A stretch of 5,303 nt of DNA from Colimorpha sp045576855 (GTDB taxonomy: Bacteria > Bacteroidota > Bacteroidia > Bacteroidales > P3). The stretch is from NCBI GenBank assembly GCA_045576855.1, contig JAZNHG010000051.1:1-5303 (forward strand). The letters are read 5' to 3'. Each line of letters starts with the position of its first letter. Position 1 is the first letter of the stretch. The notes below the pieces were generated by a model. The model saw only the letters and a list, made by a program, of their open reading frames with translations, did no database searches and was not told the DNA's origin. Of this stretch, positions 1-5,018 are shown piece after piece. The translations under genes and the position numbers were made by a program.

Positions 1-127
1 GGTGCAGAACCTGCGTCCTGCTGTCTGTATGTAACGCAGCCGGGGCAAATTTATTGCAGAGGGGGGATAGCCCTTTCCAATATGTGTAAATTGAACAATG
101 AATTACAATTTTTAAAAAAACAACATT
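1..127. other. 5' leader and intergenic stretch ahead of the first lipoprotein gene
   Basis: No gene can be supported here. Reading frame 1 on the + strand is open from base 1 to a stop at 136-138 and frame 3 is open to a stop at 87-89. Either could be the tail of an upstream gene, but neither has a recognisable protein pattern. The right part turns AT-rich, with a T run followed by an A run at about 108-120, just before the ATG at 128. Such A-rich leaders without a Shine-Dalgarno site are usual for Bacteroidota. I searched for the Bacteroidota promoter pattern (TTTG near -33 and TAnnTTTG near -7) and found no convincing pair with the right spacing. Confidence 0.5.
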
Positions 128-748
128 ATGAAACATAACACAAAGACATTGGCGATATCGGCTGCTGCCGTCGTCTTGATGATAGGTATTGTGGTGGCTT
201 GCAGCAAGGAAGCCGCCAACCAGACAACGAATACGAACAGGACAGCAATGAAGTCCGTGTCCACCCGCGACAATCTGGTCCAGTCGGTGTATGAATATTG
301 GCAATTGTGTGACAGGGCTTATCGCACCGATTCTTCAGGATTCTTCCAGGTCTGTCGTACAGAGGATTATGAGATGTTCTGCCAGGTGGTTGGTATCCCT
401 GCCGAGCTGCCCGAACGCATCAACAGGCTGGCCCACATCGAGTCGGCTCAGCTAGAGGACGAGAATGGCGCTGAGTGGCAGGAAACGAGTGTCTGTATTC
501 CCTGCATCAGCGGGGGATTGGTTACTCTGGGTACAAATGTGATGAATCTGAGAACGAGTATCGACAGGAAGAAGGAGCTGGGCTACGATGACACCATTCC
601 TATGTTCGAAGTCTTAATCGACAGTTGTCTGCACCATTGCCAACAACCATCTTATCCTCCAAACACAGATTTCGATCTTTGCATGATGAAGTGCCTGACG
701 TCACTTGACGATGATACTCCCTCGGCGCCTATACCTATTGAGCCATGA
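128..748 (+). CDS. Cysteine-rich lipoprotein of unknown function with a twin CX3C motif
   Basis: The 206-residue product starts with a lipoprotein signal peptide: K-rich start, hydrophobic segment at about residues 8-24, and lipobox VVAC with the lipidated Cys at 25. It would therefore be an inner- or outer-membrane-anchored periplasmic or surface lipoprotein. A Thr/Asn-rich linker follows at about 28-46. The mature part is rich in Cys (25, 61, 76, 85, 123, 126, 167, 171, 185, 189). It includes a C123-x2-C126 pair and, near the C-terminus, two CX3C motifs (C167/C171 and C185/C189) separated by 13 residues. This spacing fits a helical hairpin clamped by two disulfides, which is an inference. 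Even numbers of Cys fit an oxidising periplasm: nine remain besides the lipidated one, so one may stay free. The C-terminus is Pro-rich (PSAPIPIEP). I recognise no family. The ATG at 128 lies behind an A-rich leader and gives a complete signal peptide. The next gene starts 55 bases downstream and is also a lipoprotein, so the two may be co-transcribed. Confidence 0.85.
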   Translation: MKHNTKTLAISAAAVVLMIGIVVACSKEAANQTTNTNRTAMKSVSTRDNLVQSVYEYWQLCDRAYRTDSSGFFQVCRTEDYEMFCQVVGIPAELPERINRLAHIESAQLEDENGAEWQETSVCIPCISGGLVTLGTNVMNLRTSIDRKKELGYDDTIPMFEVLIDSCLHHCQQPSYPPNTDFDLCMMKCLTSLDDDTPSAPIPIEP

Positions 749-803
749 GTTTTTCATAATCTCATTATATATAATTCAATAACTTGCTAAAAACATAATT
801 GTT

Positions 804-1310
804 ATGGCAAAGAAAATCTTTTGGCTGACGGTCGCGATAGCGGCTGTGGTCGCAGTGTGGACGGGCTGTACGCCCGAGGGGGCCGAGTCGCTGGCCCCGG
901 CCTCGCAGTCGGTGGCGGACACGACGGCGGTGGATACGGTTCCCGCAGAGCCGACGCCGGCAGACTCTACTGCACCGGCTGGAGCCTCATATCCCGCAAC
1001 GCTGGCAAACACAATCTGGGGGTGTGAGCACGACAACGTATGGAGAGATGTTCGGATTCGCCATGAACTCCGCCTTGTATTCAAAAACGGGACGGAAGGC
1101 GTGTACGTTTCGCACTCTGTCGGCTTGGCTGGTTCGGACTTGGACGCATGGGACGAGTATGCGCTGACCTACAGCTACGACCCGGAGACGGGCGTGTGCG
1201 TATTCCATTGCCCCGAAGCCTTTGGCTCCACCCCCATCGAGATGCGCTACGACCGCATGCTGCTGGGCTTCAAACTGAAACACTATCTGCTGCGCCGGAT
1301 TCATTATTGA
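804..1310 (+). CDS. Small lipoprotein with Pro/Thr linker and lipocalin-like C-terminal domain
   Basis: The 168-residue product has a signal peptide MAKKIFWLTVAIAAVVAVWT followed by G-C, with the likely lipidated Cys at 22. The Trp at -3 of the lipobox is unusual, but the rest of the signal (two Lys, hydrophobic core, Gly at -1) fits signal peptidase II. Residues 23-62 form a low-complexity Ala/Thr/Pro/Asp linker. From about 66 to the end there is a compact domain of about 100 residues with alternating hydrophobic strands. It opens with L-A-N-T-I-W and ends in a Lys/Arg/His-rich strand. The short size and the leading Trp suggest a small beta-barrel of the lipocalin-like type common in Bacteroidota lipoproteins, but this is a fold guess and no family is firmly recognised. 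Cys 74, 132 and 136 could form a disulfide. The ATG at 804 is preceded by an AT-rich leader. A strong hairpin directly follows the stop, so transcription from the upstream lipoprotein gene may end here. Confidence 0.85.
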   Translation: MAKKIFWLTVAIAAVVAVWTGCTPEGAESLAPASQSVADTTAVDTVPAEPTPADSTAPAGASYPATLANTIWGCEHDNVWRDVRIRHELRLVFKNGTEGVYVSHSVGLAGSDLDAWDEYALTYSYDPETGVCVFHCPEAFGSTPIEMRYDRMLLGFKLKHYLLRRIHY

Positions 1311-1312
1311 TT

Positions 1313-1333
1313 CCGCCGCGTGACGCGTGGCGG
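1313..1333 (+). terminator. GC-rich hairpin directly after the lipoprotein stop codon
   Basis: The stem CCGCCGCGT pairs with the following GCGTGGCGG: seven Watson-Crick pairs and two G-T wobbles around a GAC loop. It begins three bases after the stop codon at 1308-1310. No T run follows on the + strand (GTGGGCTGG comes next), so it is not a textbook intrinsic terminator. It may slow transcription or protect the 3' end of the mRNA. Confidence 0.4.
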
Positions 1334-1422
1334 GTGGGCTGGACTTGAGGCAGACAAGGTGCTGTCAAGGGTGCTTTTCCGCCGTGCCGACAGGCCGCCA
1401 TGCAGCCTCCCGAAATGTTAAA
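1334..1422. other. Intergenic spacer without recognisable content
   Basis: This is a moderately GC-rich stretch between the post-gene hairpin and the tandem repeats. I saw no long open frame with a credible start and no strong hairpin or promoter pattern. Confidence 0.5.
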
Positions 1423-1478
1423 ATGGTAGGATGGTGGTAGGATGGTGGTAGGATGATGGTAGGATGATGGTAGGATGA
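1423..1478. repeat. 11-bp tandem repeat array (ATGRTGGTAGG)
   Basis: Four full 11-bp units lie at 1431-1441, 1442-1452, 1453-1463 and 1464-1474. A shortened unit ATGGTAGG (1423-1430) precedes them and the start of a sixth (ATGA, 1475-1478) follows. The first two full units read ATGGTGGTAGG and the last two ATGATGGTAGG, so one G/A change separates two pairs of identical copies. That pattern suggests recent slippage or duplication. The period is close to one helical turn. The array starts 194 bases upstream of the T9SS cargo gene, in its probable upstream region. Confidence 0.9.
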
Positions 1479-1484
1479 CCCTTG

Positions 1485-1516
1485 TTAGGTCGGAGGTATT
1501 AGGTCGGAGGTCGGAG
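1485..1516. repeat. 13-bp direct repeat TTAGGTCGGAGGT with 14-bp period
   Basis: The 13-mer TTAGGTCGGAGGT occurs at 1485-1497 and 1499-1511, separated by one A, and the fragment TCGGAG at 1511-1516 repeats part of it again. It lies six bases after the 11-bp array and has a different unit. Confidence 0.8.
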
Positions 1517-1534
1517 TGATGAATGATGAATGAT
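1517..1534. repeat. 7-bp tandem repeat TGATGAA
   Basis: Two full copies of TGATGAA (1517-1523, 1524-1530) and a partial TGAT (1531-1534) directly abut the previous repeat. This is the third distinct short repeat in a row ahead of the T9SS cargo gene. Confidence 0.7.
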
Positions 1535-1542
1535 ATTACCGC

Positions 1543-1573
1543 AAGCTGATCAAAAGATAATCACGGTCAGCTT
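1543..1573. promoter_or_regulatory. Inverted repeat upstream of the T9SS cargo gene
   Basis: AAGCTGA (1543-1549) and TCAGCTT (1567-1573) are perfect reverse complements 17 bases apart. One T-G and one C-G pair can extend the stem inward. The repeat ends 43 bases before the ATG at 1617. No T run follows it on the + strand, so it is not a terminator for upstream transcription. It could be an operator-like site or a 5' leader hairpin. The sequence from 1574 to the ATG is A-rich, as expected for a Bacteroidota leader. No clear -7/-33 pair was found. Confidence 0.35.
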
Positions 1574-1616
1574 CCTAAAAAAAAGCAGAATATTCACCAA
1601 TTAAAACCATAAAGAA

Positions 1617-3632
1617 ATGAAACGTATTCTTATTCTCAGTTTGGCGCTGGCCCTCGGACTTGGCGCGCAGGCCCAGCGCTTCGAGTGGGCCAAGGGCTAT
1701 GCTTCGGGTCCAGATGTCGACATCAAGGGGTCGCTCACCGACAGCCTGGGCAACCTGTATATCCTCGGCCAGTGCAGTCCCAACAGTACATGGGAGAACG
1801 GCAGCACTTTGATTCCATCTTCGGCGTCCGACCTCGGTGTTCGCGGCGCCTTGATTGCCAAAATATCGCCCCAGGGCGACCTTGTGTGGAAAAAGGTCAT
1901 CGCATGCAGTTATTGTTTCCCCTACGACATCAAACCCGTTGGTGACTCGGCTTTTGCCTTCCTCGTCGACATGTACGTGGCTACACGTTTCAATAGCATC
2001 TACTACCTCGACACCATGATTAACCAGACCGGTGTGGGCAACTCTTGGCCAGACTACCCCATGAACGCGCAAGGATGCGTTGAAAGGGTCCTGGCCATGA
2101 TTACCCTCGACTTCGACGGACAGGTGAAGGAGCATCACTTCCTGCAGGTCTCGTTCCTCGATGAAAACGGCGACGATATTCTTTTTAACGCAGGTGATAC
2201 CATTCCCTACTTGTTTACGAATTCTATCGGTGTGTCCCGATTCGATATCGACAGAGAGGGGAACATCTATCTTTCCCGTGGAATGGATTATGGTTTTTTA
2301 TCAGGGTGGGGTTTATATACACCTGACCATGAATACAGGGAGTATTCCGCCGCGGATGGCACCGTTACGGGCGTCAAGTACTGGTGCGACCGGCGGCCGA
2401 TAGGCGTGGTTTCTGTCGACAGCACACATTTTATAGGTGCCCAAATACTCAAATTCGCCCCACACTTTGACACCCTGCTGCAGCACCGCAGTTTCTTTCA
2501 GGAGAACATCCGTTGTGGCGCTGAAGACTGGTGTCCCATCAAGTTGGACGAGCGCGGACGCCTCTACGGTTATATGACGCTGCATCATGGCGACGTGACT
2601 CTCGCCGTTGATTCTACGCAGAATATGACCGTTCGCGTCACGACGGCCGACTTTGAGAAGGGGGTCCTGGTTGTCTTCTCGACCGATTCGCTCAAGCCGA
2701 CACACCTCGTCACCTTGGGTGCAAACGTGATTCGTCCCGAACTCAACATATCGGGTATTCCGTTCACCAACATCGCATTTGACCATGACAGCAACTTGCT
2801 CTTTATTCAAGGCTATGCCGATTTAAGCACTTATTACGACACCACTAACTTCTATGCCCAACCTACATACAACGGGGTGCCGTTGCCCATCGAGAAGAAT
2901 GCCTTCTTTATGGCCGTGGACATGGACGACTACTCTTTACATTCCAGCGGCAAAGTAAAAAGCATGTACGGTTCGGATGTCAATATGACACACGCCGGCG
3001 ATGGAAACCTGATTTGCAAAAACAACCGGGTGATTATGCAGTCTGTCCATGCCGGAGGCGTGACCTTCCAGGAAGACTCTCATGTGTTTCCTAATATGTA
3101 CTATTGTAGTCCTGGCTTGAACATCTTCGACTATCAAGGCCATGTGATTGGCGGAGTACACTATGCAGCCTACCCGTCCAACCAAACGGGAACCATCGCG
3201 TTGCACGACAGCATCCTGTATGTCGTCAACCGGCTGTCCACCGACGCGACTTTCGGCGACATCCATGTCAATGGGCGTGGCGCATACTTCGTATGCATTG
3301 CAAAATATGTCGACACAGCCTTTATGCATCCTTACAAAAGTACGGACAAGGACCCCGGCATACGCGTCGAGGTGGTGCAGGAGGGCCTCACCGTCATCCG
3401 CTATCCCAACCCCACCACGGGGCACCTCACCATCGTCATGAACGGGCGCCGCCTCAGCCGGGCCTACCTGGCCGGTGCCGACGGCAAGGCGCAGCCCCTC
3501 GCCGTCAGCCCCGCGGGCGACGACCGCTACAGCGCCGACCTCTCCGCCTTCCCCGACGGCAGCTACACCCTTATCCTCGTCTCCGACCCGGAGCACGCCT
3601 ACCAGTCGCAGGTCATCCTCCAGCGCCGCTGA
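1617..3632 (+). CDS. T9SS-secreted protein with beta-propeller-like repeats and type A sorting domain
   Basis: The 671-residue product opens with a classical signal peptide (MKRILILSLALALGLGAQA, cleavage probably before Q20 or R21), for Sec export to the periplasm. The C-terminus from about residue 585 is a T9SS type A sorting domain. It has the motif YPNPTTG at 596-602, a DGKAQPL turn at about 622-628, and F-PDGSYTLIL at 645-654 before a terminal strand ending in QVILQRR. This domain directs the protein through the type IX system across the outer membrane, after which it is normally cleaved and the protein is released or anchored. The body carries repeated short motifs of the D-x-x-G-N-L/I-Y type: TDSLGNLYILG at 41-51, DREGNIYLSRG at 212-222, DERGRLYGYM at 311-320 and DHDSNLLFIQG at 389-399. 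These are typical of SBBP/NHL-like beta-propeller blades in secreted Bacteroidota proteins. No catalytic motif is seen, so an adhesive or binding role is possible but inferred. The last ~95 codons are far richer in GC than the middle of the gene. The ATG at 1617 lies behind an A-rich leader and gives a complete signal peptide. Confidence 0.9.
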   Translation: MKRILILSLALALGLGAQAQRFEWAKGYASGPDVDIKGSLTDSLGNLYILGQCSPNSTWENGSTLIPSSASDLGVRGALIAKISPQGDLVWKKVIACSYCFPYDIKPVGDSAFAFLVDMYVATRFNSIYYLDTMINQTGVGNSWPDYPMNAQGCVERVLAMITLDFDGQVKEHHFLQVSFLDENGDDILFNAGDTIPYLFTNSIGVSRFDIDREGNIYLSRGMDYGFLSGWGLYTPDHEYREYSAADGTVTGVKYWCDRRPIGVVSVDSTHFIGAQILKFAPHFDTLLQHRSFFQENIRCGAEDWCPIKLDERGRLYGYMTLHHGDVTLAVDSTQNMTVRVTTADFEKGVLVVFSTDSLKPTHLVTLGANVIRPELNISGIPFTNIAFDHDSNLLFIQGYADLSTYYDTTNFYAQPTYNGVPLPIEKNAFFMAVDMDDYSLHSSGKVKSMYGSDVNMTHAGDGNLICKNNRVIMQSVHAGGVTFQEDSHVFPNMYYCSPGLNIFDYQGHVIGGVHYAAYPSNQTGTIALHDSILYVVNRLSTDATFGDIHVNGRGAYFVCIAKYVDTAFMHPYKSTDKDPGIRVEVVQEGLTVIRYPNPTTGHLTIVMNGRRLSRAYLAGADGKAQPLAVSPAGDDRYSADLSAFPDGSYTLILVSDPEHAYQSQVILQRR

Positions 3633-3704
3633 CGCGCCGCGCCGCGCCGGCGTGCCCGCTGCGCCACCGGCCCGTCCGAACCAGAGAGGTTGTAAAACAG
3701 TCTT
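3633..3704. other. GC-rich 3' flank with CGCGC triplet repeat
   Basis: Right after the T9SS gene stop, the pentamer CGCGC occurs three times in tandem (3633-3647), followed by the perfect palindrome CGCCGGCG (3645-3652). The patch continues very GC-rich to about 3680 and then turns abruptly AT-rich. It might fold as a 3'-end hairpin, but there is no T run to make a standard terminator. Confidence 0.55.
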
Positions 3705-3875
3705 ATGACTACTAATCACTATGTTGCAATGAATATAATGAAACTATCTGGATTAATTCTAACAATTAGTGTTCCAATGAAGACGGAATTGTATAAATCG
3801 GACAATCTGCTGCATGGTACAACTCTTGTCGATATGACCAATCTTATGGCGGTTTACGAAGATTTGATATATTAA
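3705..3875 (+). CDS. Possible small protein of 56 residues, unknown
   Basis: An ATG at 3705 opens a frame of 56 codons ending in TAA at 3873-3875. In-frame ATGs at 3729 and 3738 would give 48 or 45 residues. The product from the third ATG begins MKLSGLILTISV, which resembles a short hydrophobic or signal-like start, and then becomes polar with an acidic end (YEDLIY). The stretch is much richer in AT than the flanking genes (about 27% GC in 3721-3780 and 42% in 3781-3840). It ends 19 bases before the next gene's ATG, so it could be a leader peptide or a small exported protein co-transcribed with it. It could equally be a chance frame in an AT-rich promoter region. I recognise no family. Confidence 0.25.
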   Translation: MTTNHYVAMNIMKLSGLILTISVPMKTELYKSDNLLHGTTLVDMTNLMAVYEDLIY

Positions 3876-3894
3876 CCACAAATTGAATCAAGAT

Positions 3895-4461
3895 ATGAAA
3901 AAGACAGCAATCCTGATGCTTCTCTGCCTGGCGCTGGGAAGGGTGGGCCTGGCCCAGACCGTGGTCTTTGGCATGGGTTATTTCGGCACCGGAAAAGAAT
4001 GCCCGCAGGGCATCCGCACCGATATCTCCTTCGCCTGCCCGCTGACAGCGCATCTCGACTTTGCGGCGCGCCTCAGTACCGCGCACGGACAGGGCTCGAT
4101 GTACACCTACGGCGTCTACGGTCCTGGCGGCCTCACCACCGAGACCATCGACGTGGCCGTTACCCAGTATTTCGACTGCCTGCAGCTGGGCGTGGGCTAC
4201 TCCTTCCCGCTGGGCAGCCGTCTCACCCTGCGGCTCAGCGGCACCGCCGGTGCCGGTAGGAACACCTACATGGACTACTACGGTACCCACAACACAACCG
4301 TCATCTGTGCCGACGTCACGGCCGAATGCCTCTGGCGCCTGGGCGACCGGCTGGGTCTCGGCGTCTATGCCGACTATGGCTACCACTGGAGCAGCCGGTC
4401 TTTCTACTCCACCCATCCCCTCTACTGCGCCGGCGTCAGCGCACACTTCGACCTGCGCTGA
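3895..4461 (+). CDS. Small outer-membrane beta-barrel-like protein
   Basis: Starting at the ATG at 3895 the product has 188 residues. A TTG four codons upstream (3883) would add MNQD, but this is unlikely because it places charged residues before the natural signal peptide MKKTAILMLLCLALGRVGLAQ. Cleavage is expected after residue 20 or 21. The mature part shows repeated amphipathic strands with Gly and aromatic residues: VVFGMGYFG at 23-31, LDFAARLS at 54-61, LQLGVGYSFPLGSRLTLRLSGTAGAG at 97-121 broken by a tight turn, DRLGLGVYADYGYHW at 151-165, and a last strand ending in AHFDLR. This pattern fits an 8-stranded outer-membrane barrel of the porin/OmpA-barrel-like class seen in many Bacteroidota. 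The C-terminal residue is Arg, not the usual aromatic residue. Cys residues at 36, 48, 95, 138, 145 and 178 are more than expected for a barrel and could form disulfides. The gene is GC-rich. It follows the AT-rich small frame by 19 bases and is followed by hairpins at 4492-4579. A family name cannot be assigned. Confidence 0.8.
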   Translation: MKKTAILMLLCLALGRVGLAQTVVFGMGYFGTGKECPQGIRTDISFACPLTAHLDFAARLSTAHGQGSMYTYGVYGPGGLTTETIDVAVTQYFDCLQLGVGYSFPLGSRLTLRLSGTAGAGRNTYMDYYGTHNTTVICADVTAECLWRLGDRLGLGVYADYGYHWSSRSFYSTHPLYCAGVSAHFDLR

Positions 4462-4491
4462 CGGCGCGAGGGTCTGAAGACAAACTCAGTG

Positions 4492-4508
4492 GCGTCTCTC
4501 CAAGACGC
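4492..4508. other. Hairpin GCGTCT/AGACGC
   Basis: GCGTCT (4492-4497) pairs perfectly with AGACGC (4503-4508) around a CTCCA loop, 31 bases after the stop of the barrel gene. It is the first of three unlike hairpins that lead into the repeat array. Confidence 0.55.
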
Positions 4509-4530
4509 GGGTTGTGTATTTGCTTGGTTT

Positions 4531-4552
4531 ACCCCACACTTCCGTGTGGGGT
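4531..4552 (+). terminator. 9-bp hairpin, probable terminator of the barrel gene
   Basis: ACCCCACAC (4531-4539) and GTGTGGGGT (4544-4552) form a perfect 9-bp stem with a TTCC loop. TTATT follows on the + strand and the other strand begins with CCAAGCAAAT, so the T run is weak. The hairpin lies 70 bases after the stop at 4461 and between converging genes, so it may work from both sides. This is the strongest single stem in the gap. Confidence 0.5.
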
Positions 4553-4564
4553 TATTGAGAGTAA

Positions 4565-4579
4565 TGCCTCTTCGAGGCA
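4565..4579. other. Hairpin TGCCTC/GAGGCA
   Basis: TGCCTC (4565-4570) pairs perfectly with GAGGCA (4574-4579) around a TTC triloop. It lies 17 bases before the first copy of the ~142-bp repeat. Confidence 0.55.
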
Positions 4580-4596
4580 ATTCATAGAAGTCATCT

Positions 4597-4738
4597 AGAT
4601 TGTTGCGCTACGCGTAACCGCCGCAGGCGGAATAATTTATAAGATTAACTAGATTTCGCGACGCCGCAGGCGAGCAGGAGAATATCTGTACATCAACAGA
4701 CACCCTTGCCCTGGCGGGCAGAAATCCATAAATCCAAT
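4597..4738. repeat. Repeat unit 1
   Basis: Full 142-bp unit. Relative to unit 2 it has T instead of A at 4601, C instead of A at 4691 and one extra G in the loop of the last hairpin (loop TGGC at 4712-4715, against TGC in unit 2). Confidence 0.9.
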
Positions 4739-4879
4739 AGATAGTTGCGCTACGCGTAACCGCCGCAGGCGGAATAATTTATAAGATTAACTAGATTTCG
4801 CGACGCCGCAGGCGAGCAGGAGAATATCTGTAAATCAACAGACACCCTTGCCCTGCGGGCAGAAATCCATAAATCCAAT
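4739..4879. repeat. Repeat unit 2
   Basis: Full 141-bp unit. Hairpins lie at 4745-4759, 4760-4772, 4804-4814, 4827-4842 and 4849-4861. It is nearly identical to unit 1, so the duplication is recent or the copies are kept alike by gene conversion. Confidence 0.9.
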
Positions 4880-4961
4880 AGATTATTGCGCTCCGCGTAA
4901 CCGCCGCAGGCGGAATAATCTACAAGATCCACAAGATCTCGCGACGCCGCAGGCGAGCAGG
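4880..4961. repeat. Repeat unit 3, partial and more diverged
   Basis: This unit carries only the first three hairpins (4886-4900, 4901-4913, 4945-4955). Similarity ends after GCGAGCAGG at 4961. The first hairpin loop is TCC here against TAC in the other units. Six of its nine differences from unit 2 cluster in the AT-rich linker between the second and third hairpins. Confidence 0.88.
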
Positions 4962-5018
4962 CAAATAGAGGTCGCCATCAGCGTAATCCGCCGGCCATCC
5001 CACCATTCGCCAAATCCG
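4962..5018. other. Spacer between repeat array and converging gene
   Basis: This short stretch has no gene or hairpin that I can support. It contains AAATCCGTC near the - strand gene's stop, loosely echoing the AAATCCATAAATCC phrase of the repeat units. Confidence 0.4.

Larger units (their letters stand above)
4597..4961. repeat. Tandem array of a ~142-bp hairpin-bearing repeat (2.6 copies)
   Basis: The units run 4597-4738 (142 bp), 4739-4879 (141 bp) and 4880-4961 (82 bp, partial). Units 1 and 2 differ at only three positions. Unit 3 differs from unit 2 at nine of 82 positions and then diverges. Each full unit can form five small hairpins; in unit 1 these are 4603-4617 (6 bp with one G-T pair, TAC loop), 4618-4630 (CCGCC/GGCGG, GCA loop), 4662-4672 (CGCC/GGCG, GCA loop), 4685-4700 (TCTGT/ACAGA) and 4707-4720 (TGCCC/GGGCA). 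The 11-mer CGCCGCAGGCG occurs six times, in pairs always 43 bases apart. The array fills the space between converging genes, where REP/BIME-like elements of other bacteria often sit. No family name can be given from the sequence. No open frame in it looks protein-coding. Confidence 0.92.

Noticed and set aside
50..100. Bacteroidota-type promoter from TTG at 54-56 and TAAATTG at 87-93
   Set aside because: The spacing of 30 bases is too long for the -33/-7 pair and both boxes match only in part.
1..138. Tail of an upstream gene in frame 1 or 3
   Set aside because: Both frames are open from the left edge, but they conflict, show no recognisable sequence, and frame 1 would run over the start of the first lipoprotein gene.
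745..765. ATGAG/CTCAT inverted repeat after the first lipoprotein gene as a terminator
   Set aside because: The stem has only five pairs, is AT-rich with an 11-base loop, and is followed by an alternating TA stretch rather than a T run.
2937..3719. 260-codon open frame on the - strand
   Set aside because: It lies fully opposite the T9SS cargo gene and its flank. Its open length follows from GC-rich codon use there, and its translation is low-complexity without a recognisable domain.
3883..3894. TTG start adding four residues to the barrel protein
   Set aside because: The ATG at 3895 directly opens a normal signal peptide, and the extra MNQD would put an acidic residue ahead of it.
3844..4446. 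200-codon open frame on the - strand
   Set aside because: It is the antisense of the barrel gene. The + strand frame has a signal peptide and barrel-like strands, while this one has neither.
4750..4932. Open frame on the - strand inside the repeats, plus the overlapping frame reaching 5176
   Set aside because: The translation only mirrors the DNA repeat (the same short phrase recurs at the repeat period), and the 97-residue frame overlaps the better-supported - strand gene in another frame.
4597..4961. CRISPR array
   Set aside because: The units are about 142 bp and contiguous, with no unique spacers between short repeats, and no cas gene is in view.
4597..4961. Integron attC-like folded sites
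   Set aside because: The hairpins lack the paired RYYYAAC/GTTRRRY core sites, and there is no cassette-gene arrangement or integrase in the window.
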